Assembly: GCA_044508835.1 (NCBI GenBank)
Contig: JBIQHD010000046.1
Coordinates: forward strand, 1 to 26,641
Reading direction: 5' to 3'
DNA: 26,641 nucleotides
Source of the DNA: JAKFDI01 sp044508835
Lineage (GTDB): Bacteria > Pseudomonadota > Gammaproteobacteria > Burkholderiales > Burkholderiaceae_C
Shown one piece after another: positions 1 to 8,486 of this stretch. Within the stretch, counting starts at the first letter, position 1, and each line of letters opens with the position of its first letter. The translations under genes and the position numbers were made by a program. Below the pieces are notes generated by a model, which did no database searches, was not told the DNA's origin, and saw only the letters and a list, made by a program, of their open reading frames with translations.

Positions 1-205
1 AGGCGATGCAGCGCTCCTCGCCGTTCTCGTAGCGGCGCAGCGCATGCAGGCCGCGGAACCGCGGCGACAGCGGCGTCTTCTCTTCCGGGAACTGCACGGT
101 GATGTGCGGCGACAGGAAGTGCCGGCCGGTGATGGCCAGGCCCTTGAAGAGTTCGGTGAGCATGAAGCTCGAGAACAGATCCTTGATGGCGGCGACGGCG
201 GACAT
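1..205 (-). CDS. nuoI: NADH-quinone oxidoreductase subunit I, N-terminal part (cut by window edge)
   Basis: NuoI is the ferredoxin-like subunit that carries Fe-S clusters N6a and N6b and passes electrons to NuoB in the peripheral arm of complex I. Only the first 68 residues lie in the window. They begin MSAVAAIKDLFSS and include the conserved stretch ITVQFPEEKTPLSPRFRGLH and then RRYENGEERCIA, the approach to the first CxxCxxC cluster motif. The cysteine in ERC is the first expected cluster ligand; the rest lie outside. The ATG at 205 is 32 bases after the nuoH stop, in the usual nuoH-nuoI order. The identity is secure from these N-terminal residues and the position in the operon. Confidence 0.93.
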   Translation of the reverse strand, partial: MSAVAAIKDLFSSFMLTELFKGLAITGRHFLSPHITVQFPEEKTPLSPRFRGLHALRRYENGEERCIA

Positions 206-237
206 GGCGGTCTCTTTGCGGTGCGCGGGTGCGGCAC

Positions 238-1296
238 TCAGTTCCAGATGTTCCAGGGCGACTGGATCCACAGCCCGACCAGCACGAGCCACACCAGCGT
301 GACGGGGATGAAGATCTTCCAGCCCAGGCGCATGATCTGGTCGTAGCGGAAGCGCGGGAAGGTCGAGCGCACCCACAGGAACATCGTGACCACGACGAAG
401 GTCTTGATGCCGAGCCAGATCCAGCCCGGGATGAAGTCGAGGAAGGCGAACGGGCTCAGCCAGCCGCCGAGGAAGAAGGTCACCGTCAGGATGGAGACCA
501 GGATCATGTTGGCGTATTCGGCGAGGAAGAACATCGCGAACGCCATGCCCGAGTACTCGACCATGTGGCCGGCCACGATCTCCGACTCGCCTTCCACCAC
601 GTCGAACGGGTGGCGGTTGGTCTCCGCCAGCCCCGAGATGAAGTAGACGAAGAAGATGGGCAGCAGCGGCAGCCAGTTCCACGACAGGAAGCCGAGCCCC
701 ATATCGGCGAAGGTGCCGCGGCCCTGGCCGAGCACGATCTGGCTCATGTTGAGCGTGCCGCTGACCATCAGCACGATCACGAGCGCGAAGCCCATTGCGA
801 TCTCGTAGCTCACCATCTGCGCCGCGGCGCGCAGCGCGCCGAGGAAGGCGTACTTCGAGTTCGACGCCCAGCCGGCGATGATCACGCCGTAGACCTCGAG
901 CGACATGATGGCCAGCAGGAACAGCAGGCCGGCGTTGATGTTGGCCAGCGCCACGTCGGGCCCGAAGGGCACCACGACCCACGCGACCAGCGCCGGCATG
1001 ATGGTCATCACCGGGGCGAGCAGGAACAGCGGCCGGTTCGCCGCGGCCGGCAGGATGATCTCCTTGAAGATCAGCTTCACCGCGTCGGCGATCGGCGTGA
1101 GCAGGCCGAACGGGCCCACGCGGTTCGGGCCGGGGCGGATCTGCGTCCAGCCGATGGCCTTGCGCTCCCACAGCGTGAGGTAGGCGACGAAGACCATCAG
1201 CGGCGCCACCAGCGCCACGATCTTGATCAGGCTCCAGGCCACCGGCCAGGCGCCGCCCAGCCAGGCACTGCCGTAGGTGTTGAGGGTGTCGAGCAT
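238..1296 (-). CDS. nuoH: NADH-quinone oxidoreductase subunit H (complex I membrane subunit)
   Basis: NuoH (352 residues) is the membrane subunit that joins the peripheral and membrane arms and forms much of the quinone-access chamber. It begins MLDTLNTYGSAWLG and is strongly hydrophobic with about eight membrane segments. The family signatures LTLWERKAIGWTQIRPGPNR and, near residues 240-260, ETNRHPFDVVEGESEIVAGH are both present; the latter belongs to the acidic loop facing quinone. The start ATG is two bases after the nuoG stop, so translation is probably coupled. The same frame stays open upstream through nuoG, but that stretch is out of frame with the real NuoG and is not coding. Length is typical of proteobacteria (E. 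coli about 325). Confidence 0.97.
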   Translation of the reverse strand: MLDTLNTYGSAWLGGAWPVAWSLIKIVALVAPLMVFVAYLTLWERKAIGWTQIRPGPNRVGPFGLLTPIADAVKLIFKEIILPAAANRPLFLLAPVMTIMPALVAWVVVPFGPDVALANINAGLLFLLAIMSLEVYGVIIAGWASNSKYAFLGALRAAAQMVSYEIAMGFALVIVLMVSGTLNMSQIVLGQGRGTFADMGLGFLSWNWLPLLPIFFVYFISGLAETNRHPFDVVEGESEIVAGHMVEYSGMAFAMFFLAEYANMILVSILTVTFFLGGWLSPFAFLDFIPGWIWLGIKTFVVVTMFLWVRSTFPRFRYDQIMRLGWKIFIPVTLVWLVLVGLWIQSPWNIWN

Positions 1297-1298
1297 GG

Positions 1299-3635
1299 TC
1301 AGGCCTTCTCCACCGCGATGGGGCCGAACATGGCGGTGAGCGCCACCGTGGCCGGATGGCCGGCCGGCACGCGCACGGCGTCGTCGGCGAGCGTGGTGTC
1401 CAGGCGCGCGGGCAGCACGGCCGAGGCCGCGCCCTGCGACACGCGCAGCGAAGCGCCCTGCGCCAGGTCCAGGCGCGTCCACAGCGCCTGCGAGACGCTT
1501 GCGACCGGCGCGCGCGCGTCGGCCGTGAGCTGCAGCGGCGTGGAGCGGCGCACCAGCGCATCGGTGGCGTAGATCGGCACGTCGGCCACGCGCTCCAGGC
1601 CGCCGCGGGCGGGCTGCGCGGCGCCGCCCGGCGCAGCGGCGTTGGACAGGCGCGAGCCCAGCTCGCCCGACGCACCGAGCGCCGCGGCGCGCACCTCTTC
1701 CGAGGTCTCGAAGTCGAAGCCCGGCAGGTCGAGCGTGTTGCCCAGCACGCGCAGCACTTTCCAGCCGGGGCGCGTGTCGGCGAACGCCTTCACGACGCCG
1801 TGGAAGCTTTGCGCGCGGCCCTCGGCATTGACGAAGGTGCCCGAGGTTTCGGAGAACGGCGAGATCGGCAGCAGCACGTCGGCGCAGTCGATCGCGGCGC
1901 TGCGGAAGGGCGTGAGCGCGACCACCATCTCGGCCTGGCGCAATGCGGCCACGGCGGCTTCGCCGTTGGCGGCGTCGAACGCGGGCTCCACGTTGAGCAG
2001 CACGCAGGCCTTGAGCCCGCCCGACAGCATCCGGCCGGCGTCCAGGCCGCCGCTGCGCGGCAGCGCGTCGACGAGCTGCGCGCCGACGCTGTTGGCGGCC
2101 TCGGTGAGGTAGCCCACGCTCGCGCCGGTCTGCTCGCCGATCCATTGGGCGAGTTCGAGCAGGCGCGCGGCCTGCGGATGCTGCGCCGCCGCGTTGCCCA
2201 GCAGGATCGCCTTGCGCTCGCCGCTCAGCAGCCCGTCGGCCACGGCGCGCGCCGCGTCGCTCGGCGAGGCCTCGGCCGGCGCGGGCGTGCCGCGCTGCGC
2301 GGCAATGGCCGCGGCGATGCCGGCGAGCGCGTCGACCCAGGCGCTGGGCGCCGCGAGCACCGCGCCGGCGACCGGCACCAGCCAGTCGTCCTGCAGTGCA
2401 TGCAGGTTGTAGATCTGCGCGCCCTTCTTCGCGGCCTGGCGCAGGCGCTGGGCGAAGAGCGGATGGTCCTTGCGCAGGAAGGAGCCGATCACCAGCGCGC
2501 GGTCGAGCGTCGACAGCGAGGCGATCGAGGTGCCGAGCCAGCGCGCCGTACCCGCGGGGCCGGCGTTGGCGAAGTCGGCATGGCGCAGGCGGTGGTCGAC
2601 GTTGTCGCTGCCGAGGCCGCGCACCAGCTTCGCGAGCAGGTGCAGTTCCTCGGTGGTGCTGTGCGGTGACGCGAGCGCGCCGATGGCCTGCGCGCCGTGG
2701 TCGGCCTTGATCTGGGTGAGGCCGCGCGCCACGTATTCGAGCGCGGTGGTCCAGTCGACCGTCTTCCACTCGCCGCCCTGCTTGATCATCGGCGCGGCCA
2801 GCCGGTCCTCGTGGTTCAGGGCCTCGTAGGAGAAGCGGTCGCGGTCGGCGATCCAGCACTCGTTGACCTCTTCGTTCTCCAGCGGCAGCACGCGCATCAC
2901 GCGGTTGCCCTTGACCTGCACGATGAGGTTGGCGCCGGTGCTGTCGTGCGGGCTCACGCTCTTGCGGCGCGACAGCTCCCAGGTGCGTGCGCTGTAGCGG
3001 AACGGCTTGCTGGTGATGGCGCCGACCGGGCACAGGTCGATCATGTTGCCCGACAGCTCGGAGTCCACCGTGTCGCCCACGATCGTCGTGATCTCGGCGT
3101 GCTCGCCGCGGTTGACCATGCCGAGCTCCATGATGCCGCCCACCTCCTGGCCGAAGCGGATGCAGCGCGTGCAGTGGATGCAGCGCGTCATCTCCTCGAG
3201 CGACAGCAACGGGCCGACCTCCTTGTGGAAGACGACGCGCTTCTCCTCGGTGTAGCGCGAGGTGGAGCCGCCGTAGCCGACGGCGAGATCCTGCAGCTGG
3301 CATTCGCCGCCCTGGTCGCAGATCGGGCAGTCGAGCGGGTGGTTGATGAGCAGGAACTCCATGACGCTCTGCTGCGCCTTGAGGGCCTTCTCGCTCTTGG
3401 TGCGCACGATCATGCCCTGCGTCACCGGCGTGGCACAGGCCGGCATGGGCTTGGGCGCCTTCTCGACGTCGACGAGGCACATGCGGCAGTTGGCCGCGAT
3501 CGACAGCTTCTTGTGGTAGCAGAAGTGCGGGATGTAGGTGCCGGCCTTGTCGGCCGCATGCATCACCATGCTGCCTTCGGGCACCTGCACCTTCTGGCCG
3601 TCGAGTTCGATTTCCAGCATGGGCTTCTCAGACAT
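1299..3635 (-). CDS. nuoG: NADH-quinone oxidoreductase subunit G (complex I Fe-S subunit)
   Basis: NuoG (778 residues) is the large Fe-S subunit that relays electrons from NuoF/NuoE toward NuoI. Ligand sets in order are C39, C50, C53, C67 for a [2Fe-2S] cluster (N1b), H99, C103, C106, C112 for N5, and C152, C155, C158, C202 for N4. A molybdopterin-oxidoreductase-like domain follows. The cysteines that would hold the extra N7 cluster of E. coli are absent: around residues 226-236 the sequence reads SVSPHDSTGAN, as in mitochondrial-type subunits. The ATG overlaps the end of nuoF by 8 bases. No strong ribosome site is visible, consistent with coupled translation. The C-terminal third is alanine-rich and less conserved, as is usual. 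Confidence 0.97.
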   Translation of the reverse strand: MSEKPMLEIELDGQKVQVPEGSMVMHAADKAGTYIPHFCYHKKLSIAANCRMCLVDVEKAPKPMPACATPVTQGMIVRTKSEKALKAQQSVMEFLLINHPLDCPICDQGGECQLQDLAVGYGGSTSRYTEEKRVVFHKEVGPLLSLEEMTRCIHCTRCIRFGQEVGGIMELGMVNRGEHAEITTIVGDTVDSELSGNMIDLCPVGAITSKPFRYSARTWELSRRKSVSPHDSTGANLIVQVKGNRVMRVLPLENEEVNECWIADRDRFSYEALNHEDRLAAPMIKQGGEWKTVDWTTALEYVARGLTQIKADHGAQAIGALASPHSTTEELHLLAKLVRGLGSDNVDHRLRHADFANAGPAGTARWLGTSIASLSTLDRALVIGSFLRKDHPLFAQRLRQAAKKGAQIYNLHALQDDWLVPVAGAVLAAPSAWVDALAGIAAAIAAQRGTPAPAEASPSDAARAVADGLLSGERKAILLGNAAAQHPQAARLLELAQWIGEQTGASVGYLTEAANSVGAQLVDALPRSGGLDAGRMLSGGLKACVLLNVEPAFDAANGEAAVAALRQAEMVVALTPFRSAAIDCADVLLPISPFSETSGTFVNAEGRAQSFHGVVKAFADTRPGWKVLRVLGNTLDLPGFDFETSEEVRAAALGASGELGSRLSNAAAPGGAAQPARGGLERVADVPIYATDALVRRSTPLQLTADARAPVASVSQALWTRLDLAQGASLRVSQGAASAVLPARLDTTLADDAVRVPAGHPATVALTAMFGPIAVEKA

Positions 3636-4971
3636 AGGACGGCACCAGACAGTGCTTGTGCTCCACGTGGTGCACGAACTCGTCGCGGAAATGCTTGATC
3701 ATGGCGCGCACCGGCATCGCGGCGGCGTCACCCAGCGCGCAGATGGTGCGGCCCTGGATGTTGTCGGCCACCGAGTTCAGCACGTCGATGTCTTCCATGC
3801 GGCCCTTGCCGTGCTCGATGCGGTCGACCATGCGCCACAGCCAGCCCGTGCCTTCGCGGCAGGGGGTGCACTGGCCGCAGCTCTCGTGCTGGTAGAAGTA
3901 GGACAGGCGCAGCAGGCTCTTGACCATGCAGCGGCTGTCGTCCATCACGATGACGGCGCCCGAGCCGAGCATGGAGCCGGCCTTGGCGATGGCGTCGTAA
4001 TCCATCGTGGTGTCCATCATGATGGACGCTGGCAGCACCGGCGCCGAAGAGCCGCCGGGGATCACCGCCTTGAGCGTGCGCCCCTTGCGCACGCCGCCGG
4101 CGAGTTCGAGCAGCTTCGAAAACGGCGTGCCGAGCGGGACCTCGAAGTTGCCGGGGCGCTCGACGTCGCCCACCACCGAGAAGATCTTGGTGCCGCCGTT
4201 GTTGGGCTTGCCGATCTCGAGGTAGGACTGGCCGCCGTTGACGATGATCCACGGCACCGCGGCGAAGGTCTCGGTGTTGTTGATCGTCGTCGGCTTGCCG
4301 TACAGGCCGTAGCTCGCCGGGAACGGCGGCTTGAAGCGCGGCTGGCCCTTCTTGCCTTCCAGCGATTCGAGCAGCGCGGTTTCCTCGCCGCAGATGTAGG
4401 CGCCGAAGCCGTGGGCGGCGTGCAGCTGGAAGCTGAAGCCGCTGCCGAAGATCTTGTCGCCCAGGTAGCCGGCGGCGCGCGCTTCCTCGAGCGCGGCCTG
4501 GAAGCGCTCGTAGACCTCGAAGATCTCGCCGTGGATGTAGTTGTAGCCGACGCTGATGCCCATCGCATACGCCGCGATCGCCATGCCTTCGATGACGATG
4601 TGCGGGTTGAACATCAGGATGTCGCGGTCCTTGCAGGTGCCGGGCTCGCCTTCGTCGGAATTGCAGACGAGGTACTTCTGGCCCGGGAACTGGCGCGGCA
4701 TGAAGCTCCACTTCAGGCCGGTGGGGAAGCCCGCGCCGCCGCGGCCGCGCAGGCCCGAGGCCTTGACCTCGGCGATGACCTGGTCGGGCGTCATGCCCTC
4801 GCCGCCGCCCGCGGCCAGGATCTTGCGCAGCGCCTGGTAGCCGCCGCGCGCCTCGTAGTCCTTGAGCGACCAGTTGCCGCCGTTCAGCCCGGCGTAGATC
4901 TGCGCGCCGATGTGGCGGTCGTGGAAGCAGGTCTCGCGGCCGGTGGATTGGAACCTGGAAAGATCGAGCAT
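3628..4971 (-). CDS. nuoF: NADH-quinone oxidoreductase subunit F (FMN and NADH-binding)
   Basis: NuoF (447 residues) binds NADH and FMN and is the entry point of electrons into complex I. The glycine-rich FMN/NADH motif LRGRGGAGFPTGLKW lies at residues 74-88, NSDEGEPGTCKDR at 104-116, and GEETALLESLEGKKGQPR at 195-212. The N3 [4Fe-4S] ligands are C365, C368 and C371 in ESCGQCTPCREG, plus C411. The length is normal. The gene starts 7 bases after the nuoE stop and overlaps nuoG by 8 bases, so it sits in a tightly packed transcript. All family-defining residues are present. Confidence 0.98.
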   Translation of the reverse strand: MLDLSRFQSTGRETCFHDRHIGAQIYAGLNGGNWSLKDYEARGGYQALRKILAAGGGEGMTPDQVIAEVKASGLRGRGGAGFPTGLKWSFMPRQFPGQKYLVCNSDEGEPGTCKDRDILMFNPHIVIEGMAIAAYAMGISVGYNYIHGEIFEVYERFQAALEEARAAGYLGDKIFGSGFSFQLHAAHGFGAYICGEETALLESLEGKKGQPRFKPPFPASYGLYGKPTTINNTETFAAVPWIIVNGGQSYLEIGKPNNGGTKIFSVVGDVERPGNFEVPLGTPFSKLLELAGGVRKGRTLKAVIPGGSSAPVLPASIMMDTTMDYDAIAKAGSMLGSGAVIVMDDSRCMVKSLLRLSYFYQHESCGQCTPCREGTGWLWRMVDRIEHGKGRMEDIDVLNSVADNIQGRTICALGDAAAMPVRAMIKHFRDEFVHHVEHKHCLVPSYV

Positions 4972-4978
4972 GTTGGCC

Positions 4979-5497
4979 TCAGCGCCCGTGCGTCTTCAGC
5001 ACATCGACGAGTTCATCGAGCCGCTCGGGGCTCATGAAGCTGCACATCTGGCGGTCGTTGACGAGCATCACCGGCGCGTCGGCGCAGGCGCCGAGGCATT
5101 CGCTCTTCTGCACGGTGAACTGGCCGTCGGCCGTGGTGCCGCCCTCCTCCACGCCCAGCCTGCTGCACAGGTGCTCGAGCGCCTTCTGCCCGTCGCGCAG
5201 CTGGCACGGCAGGTTGGTGCAGACGTTGAGCTTGATGCGCCCGACCGGCTGCTGGTTGTACATGTTGTAGAAGGTCGTGACCTCGTGCACCGCGATCGGC
5301 GGCATGCCGAGGTAGTGCGCCACGGCCAGCTCGCTCTCGCCGGAGACGTGGCCCTGCTCCTGCTGCACGATCGCCAGGCACGCCATCACCGCCGACTGGC
5401 GCTGGTCGGCCGGGTACTTGGCCACTTCGCGCTCGAAGCGCGCCAGCGTTGCCGCGGAGAACGGCGCGCCCTCCGCCCGGGTCGCTTCGGTGCTCAT
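4979..5497 (-). CDS. nuoE: NADH-quinone oxidoreductase subunit E (24 kDa type)
   Basis: NuoE (172 residues) is the thioredoxin-fold subunit that holds [2Fe-2S] cluster N1a beside the FMN of NuoF. Its ligands are visible as C93 and C98 (NVCTNLPC) and C134 and C138 (ECLGACADAP). The N-terminal helical region includes YPADQRQSAVMACLAIVQQE, typical of the family. The ATG overlaps the nuoD stop in an ATGA arrangement, which fixes the start and implies translational coupling. The frame stays open upstream through nuoD, but that part is an out-of-frame shadow. Confidence 0.97.
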   Translation of the reverse strand: MSTEATRAEGAPFSAATLARFEREVAKYPADQRQSAVMACLAIVQQEQGHVSGESELAVAHYLGMPPIAVHEVTTFYNMYNQQPVGRIKLNVCTNLPCQLRDGQKALEHLCSRLGVEEGGTTADGQFTVQKSECLGACADAPVMLVNDRQMCSFMSPERLDELVDVLKTHGR

Positions 5498-6747
5498 CTG
5501 TCGATCTCTCCAAACACGATGTCCATCGTGCCGATCACCGCCACCGCGTCGGCAATCATGTGGCCGCGGGACATCTCGTCCATGGCGGCCAGGTGCGCGA
5601 AGCCCGGCGGGCGGATCTTCAGGCGATAGGGCTTGTTCGCCCCGTCGCTCACGATGTAGATGCCGAACTCGCCCTTCGGATGCTCCACCGCCGCGTAGGC
5701 CTCGCCTTCGGGCACATGGAAGCCCTCGGTGAAGAGCTTGAAGTGGTGGATCAGGTCTTCCATGCCCGACTTCATGTCCACGCGCGAGGGCGGCGCGACC
5801 TTGTGGTTGTCGATGATCACGGGCCCCGGGTTCTCGCGCAGCCACTTCACGCACTGCTGGATGATGCGGTTGGCCTGGCGCATCTCCTCCACTCGCACGA
5901 GGTAGCGGTCGTAGGTGTCGCCGGTGACGCCCACCGCCACGTCGAAGTCCATGCGGTCGTAGACCTCGTAGGGCTGCTTCTTGCGCAGGTCCCACTCCAC
6001 GCCGGAGCCGCGCAGCATCGGGCCGGTGAAGCCGAGGTTGAGCGCCCGCTCGGGCGAGACGACGCCGATGCCGACCGTGCGCTGCTTCCAGATGCGGTTG
6101 TCGGTGAGCAGCGTCTCGTAGTCGTCGACGTTCTTCGGGAAGCGTTGCGAGAAGTCGTCGATGAAGTCGAGCAGCGAACCCGAGCGGTTCTCGTTGAGCC
6201 GCGCGATCGTCTTGGCGTTGCGCACCTTCGACGGCTTGTACTGCGGCATGGTCTCGGGCAGGTCGCGGTACACGCCGCCCGGGCGGAAATAGGCCGCGTG
6301 CATGCGCGCCCCCGACACCGCCTCGTACATGTCGAGGATGTCCTCGCGCTCGCGGAAGCAGTAGATGAGGATGTTCATCGCCCCGCAGTCGAGCCCGTGC
6401 GCGCCGAGCCACAGCAGGTGGTTCAGCAGCCGGGTGAGCTCCGAGAACATGACGCGGATGTACTGCGCGCGGATCGGCACGTCCACGCCGAGCAGCTTCT
6501 CCATCGCCAGGCAGTACGCGTGCTCGTTGCACATCATCGACACGTAGTCGAGACGGTCCATGTACGGCAGCGACTGGATGAACGTGCGCGTCTCGGCCAG
6601 CTTCTCGGTGGCGCGGTGCAGCAGGCCGATGTGCGGGTCGGCGCGCTGGATCACCTCGCCGTCGAGTTCGAGCACGAGGCGCAGCACGCCGTGCGCCGCC
6701 GGATGCTGCGGACCGAAGTTCAGCGTGTAGTTCTTGATCTCAGCCAT
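5494..6747 (-). CDS. nuoD: NADH-quinone oxidoreductase subunit D (49 kDa type)
   Basis: NuoD (417 residues) is the hydrogenase-derived subunit that lines the quinone site with NuoB. It opens with FGPQHPAAHGVLRL (residues 11-24) and DPHIGLLHRATEKL (37-50). H19 and Y68 occupy the positions of the histidine/tyrosine pair known from Thermus Nqo4 to hold the quinone head group; the spacing of 49 residues is the same. The C-terminus ends VIGTMDIVFGEIDR, the classic ending of the family. In E. coli nuoC and nuoD are fused; here they are separate genes 21 bases apart. The stop overlaps the start of nuoE. Confidence 0.98.
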   Translation of the reverse strand: MAEIKNYTLNFGPQHPAAHGVLRLVLELDGEVIQRADPHIGLLHRATEKLAETRTFIQSLPYMDRLDYVSMMCNEHAYCLAMEKLLGVDVPIRAQYIRVMFSELTRLLNHLLWLGAHGLDCGAMNILIYCFREREDILDMYEAVSGARMHAAYFRPGGVYRDLPETMPQYKPSKVRNAKTIARLNENRSGSLLDFIDDFSQRFPKNVDDYETLLTDNRIWKQRTVGIGVVSPERALNLGFTGPMLRGSGVEWDLRKKQPYEVYDRMDFDVAVGVTGDTYDRYLVRVEEMRQANRIIQQCVKWLRENPGPVIIDNHKVAPPSRVDMKSGMEDLIHHFKLFTEGFHVPEGEAYAAVEHPKGEFGIYIVSDGANKPYRLKIRPPGFAHLAAMDEMSRGHMIADAVAVIGTMDIVFGEIDR

Positions 6748-6768
6748 GGCCTGGTTCGATGCGGCGGC

Positions 6769-7365
6769 TCAGTGAAGGCCGCCGTAGTTCTCTTCGCGCA
6801 CCACGCGCGGCGTGATCTCGCGCGGCTCGATGCTCACCGGCTGGTAGATCACGCGCTTCTGCTCCGCGTCGTAGCGCATCTCGACGTGCCCGCTGACCGG
6901 GAAATCCTTGCGGAACGGGTGGCCGATGAAGCCGTAGTCGGTGAGGATGCGGCGCAGGTCGAGGTGGCCCTCGAAGATGACGCCGTACAGGTCGAAGGCC
7001 TCGCGCTCGAACCAGTTGGCCGCGCTCCACACGCCGGTGAGCGAGGCGACGGTCGGCACATCGTCGTCGGGGCAGAAGACCTTGAGCCGCACGCGCCAGT
7101 TGTGCGTGACGGACAGCAGGTGCGAGACGACGCAGAAGCGCGGGCCGTCCCATTCGCGGCCCTTGTAGCTCGCGTAGTCGACGCCGCACAGGTCGATGAG
7201 CTGCTCGAAGCGCAGCGCCGGGTTGTCGCGCAGCGCGGCGGCGGCGGCGAGGTAGTCGGCGGCGCGAACGGTGATCGTGATCTCGCCGCGGTCGCGCACC
7301 AGCGACTTGAGCTGGCTGCCGAGGCCGGCCTCGAGAGCGGCCTGCAGCGTGTCGAGTGTGCTCAT
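6769..7365 (-). CDS. nuoC: NADH-quinone oxidoreductase subunit C (30 kDa type)
   Basis: NuoC (198 residues) is a structural subunit of the peripheral arm without its own cofactor. The family signature is clear in the second half: WFEREAFDLYGVIFEGH followed by LRRILTDYGFIGHPFRKDFP. The N-terminal half contains LIDLCGVDY, also usual for the family. The protein ends NYGGLH, which is where the NuoC half stops in unfused forms. The gene lies 16 bases after nuoB and 21 bases before nuoD. No strong Shine-Dalgarno sequence precedes the ATG. Confidence 0.97.
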   Translation of the reverse strand: MSTLDTLQAALEAGLGSQLKSLVRDRGEITITVRAADYLAAAAALRDNPALRFEQLIDLCGVDYASYKGREWDGPRFCVVSHLLSVTHNWRVRLKVFCPDDDVPTVASLTGVWSAANWFEREAFDLYGVIFEGHLDLRRILTDYGFIGHPFRKDFPVSGHVEMRYDAEQKRVIYQPVSIEPREITPRVVREENYGGLH

Positions 7366-7381
7366 GGGGATGGGGTCCGTG

Positions 7382-7858
7382 TCAGCGCGCGATGGTGTTC
7401 TCGCGGCGGATCTTGGCCTGCAGCTGCAGGATGCCGTAGAGCAGCGCCTCCGCGGTGGGAGGACAGCCGGGCACGTAGACGTCGACGGGCACGATGCGGT
7501 CGCAGCCGCGCACGACGGAATAGCTGTAGTGGTAGTAGCCGCCGCCGTTGGCGCACGAGCCCATGCTCAGCACCCAGCGCGGCTCCGCCATCTGGTCGTA
7601 GACCCGGCGCAGCGCCGGCGCCATCTTGTTGCACAGCGTGCCGGCCACGATCATCAGGTCGCTCTGCCGGGGGCTCGGGCGGAACAGCATGCCGAAGCGG
7701 TCGATGTCGTAGCGCGCGGCGCCCGCATGCATCATCTCGACGGCGCAGCACGCCAGGCCGAAGGTCATCGGCCACAGCGAGCCGGTCTTCGACCAGTTGA
7801 TCACCGAGTCGATGCTCGTGGTGACGAAACCTTCCTTGAGAACGCCTTCGATGCCCAT
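7382..7858 (-). CDS. nuoB: NADH-quinone oxidoreductase subunit B (cluster N2 subunit)
   Basis: NuoB (158 residues) carries N2, the last Fe-S cluster before quinone. The unusual tandem-cysteine ligand set is intact: C37 and C38 (LACCAVEMM), C102 (MGSCANGGG) and C132 (VPGCPPTAEAL). The ATG is preceded by AAGG at a suitable distance. It follows nuoA by 21 bases and precedes nuoC by 16. Length and motifs match the 20 kDa (PSST) family. Confidence 0.98.
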   Translation of the reverse strand: MGIEGVLKEGFVTTSIDSVINWSKTGSLWPMTFGLACCAVEMMHAGAARYDIDRFGMLFRPSPRQSDLMIVAGTLCNKMAPALRRVYDQMAEPRWVLSMGSCANGGGYYHYSYSVVRGCDRIVPVDVYVPGCPPTAEALLYGILQLQAKIRRENTIAR

Positions 7859-7879
7859 GCTCTTACCTTGTGGTGCCGG

Positions 7880-8239
7880 TCATTCCCAATCGAGCGCGCC
7901 CTTTTTCCACTCGTAGGCGAAGCCGACGACGAGGATGCCGAGGAAAACCATCATGGCCCAGAAGCCCGTGGCGCCGATCTCGGCGAGCGACACCGCCCAC
8001 GGGAAGAGAAAGGCGATCTCGAGGTCGAAAAGAATGAAGAGGATGGCGACGAGGTAGTAGCGCACGTCGAACTTCATGCGCGCGTCCTCGAAGGCCTCGA
8101 AGCCGCACTCGTAGGGTGCATTCTTCGCCGCGTCGGGGCGACGCGGGCCCAGCAGAAAACCGAGAACCTGGGGCGCCACACCGACTGCCGTGCCCACCAG
8201 GATGAACAGGATGACGGGCAGATAGGGTTCCAGATTCAT
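7880..8239 (-). CDS. nuoA: NADH-quinone oxidoreductase subunit A
   Basis: NuoA (119 residues) is a small membrane subunit at the junction of the two complex I arms. Three membrane segments are visible at about residues 7-30, 61-82 and 90-110. The loop after the first helix carries NAPYECGFEAF with the conserved cysteine C45, and helix two carries FDLEIAFLFPWA with conserved acidic residues. It is the first gene of the nuo series. The region just upstream (8240-8312) contains no clear promoter, so transcription probably starts ahead of tRNA-Leu. Confidence 0.97.
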   Translation of the reverse strand: MNLEPYLPVILFILVGTAVGVAPQVLGFLLGPRRPDAAKNAPYECGFEAFEDARMKFDVRYYLVAILFILFDLEIAFLFPWAVSLAEIGATGFWAMMVFLGILVVGFAYEWKKGALDWE

Positions 8240-8293
8240 GGTCGGCTGGTAGTGGTACTAGCAGGTCTCGCGAAACCTTGCCAGGTCAATCGC

Positions 8294-8307
8294 GGGTCTT
8301 CTGACCC
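8294..8307 (-). other. Short hairpin just downstream of tRNA-Leu in the nuoA leader
   Basis: A perfect 5-bp stem (GGGTC/GACCC) with a four-base AGAA loop begins 5 bases after the tRNA CCA end. It has no following T run, so it does not look like an intrinsic terminator. It could guide 3'-end processing of the tRNA from a tRNA-nuo transcript. The role is inference. Confidence 0.4.
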
Positions 8308-8312
8308 AGCCT

Positions 8313-8397
8313 TGGTGCCGTCGGCGAGACTCGAACTCGCACAGCTTTCGCCACTACCCCCTCAAGATAGCGTGTCTACCAATTTCACCACGACGGC
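8313..8397 (-). tRNA. tRNA-Leu (anticodon GAG)
   Basis: This 85-base sequence folds as a class II tRNA with a long variable arm. The acceptor stem is GCCGTCG paired with CGACGGC, followed by discriminator A and an encoded CCA. The D-arm contains TGGTAGACAC, typical of leucine tRNAs. The anticodon stem CTATC/GGTAG encloses the loop TTGAGGG, giving anticodon GAG, which reads CUC and CUU. The variable arm has GGC-GAAA-GCT, and the T-arm is GCGAG-TTCGAGT-CTCGC. It lies between secG and nuoA on the same strand as both. Confidence 0.97.
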
Positions 8398-8412
8398 CAA
8401 TGCTTCAAATCC

Positions 8413-8437
8413 GAGCAGAACCCGTTGGGCGCTGCTC
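8413..8437 (-). other. Hairpin in the tRNA-Leu/nuo leader
   Basis: GAGCAG and CTGCTC form a 6-bp stem, extended inside by CCC/GGG across a small internal loop, with an AAC loop. It lies between the predicted transcription start (about 8480) and the tRNA 5' end, so it would be in the 5' leader removed by RNase P. No T run follows on the minus strand. Confidence 0.35.
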
Positions 8438-8486
8438 GCAAGTACCGTTCGAAACGCCTGAGGATTGCCTTTCCGAACAGCCTTGA

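Noticed and set aside
238..3480. A 1080-codon minus-strand frame that would fuse extra sequence to NuoH
   Set aside because: The upstream part is the wrong frame of nuoG. NuoH has its own start at 1296 two bases after the real nuoG stop.
4979..6532. A 517-codon minus-strand frame that would give NuoE a long N-terminal extension
   Set aside because: The extension is an out-of-frame reading of nuoD; the ATGA overlap at 5494-5497 marks the true NuoE start.
8240..8312. TTGACC in the nuoA leader as a -35 box
   Set aside because: No -10 hexamer lies at 16-18 bases; the nearest TAGTAC is about 23 bases away.
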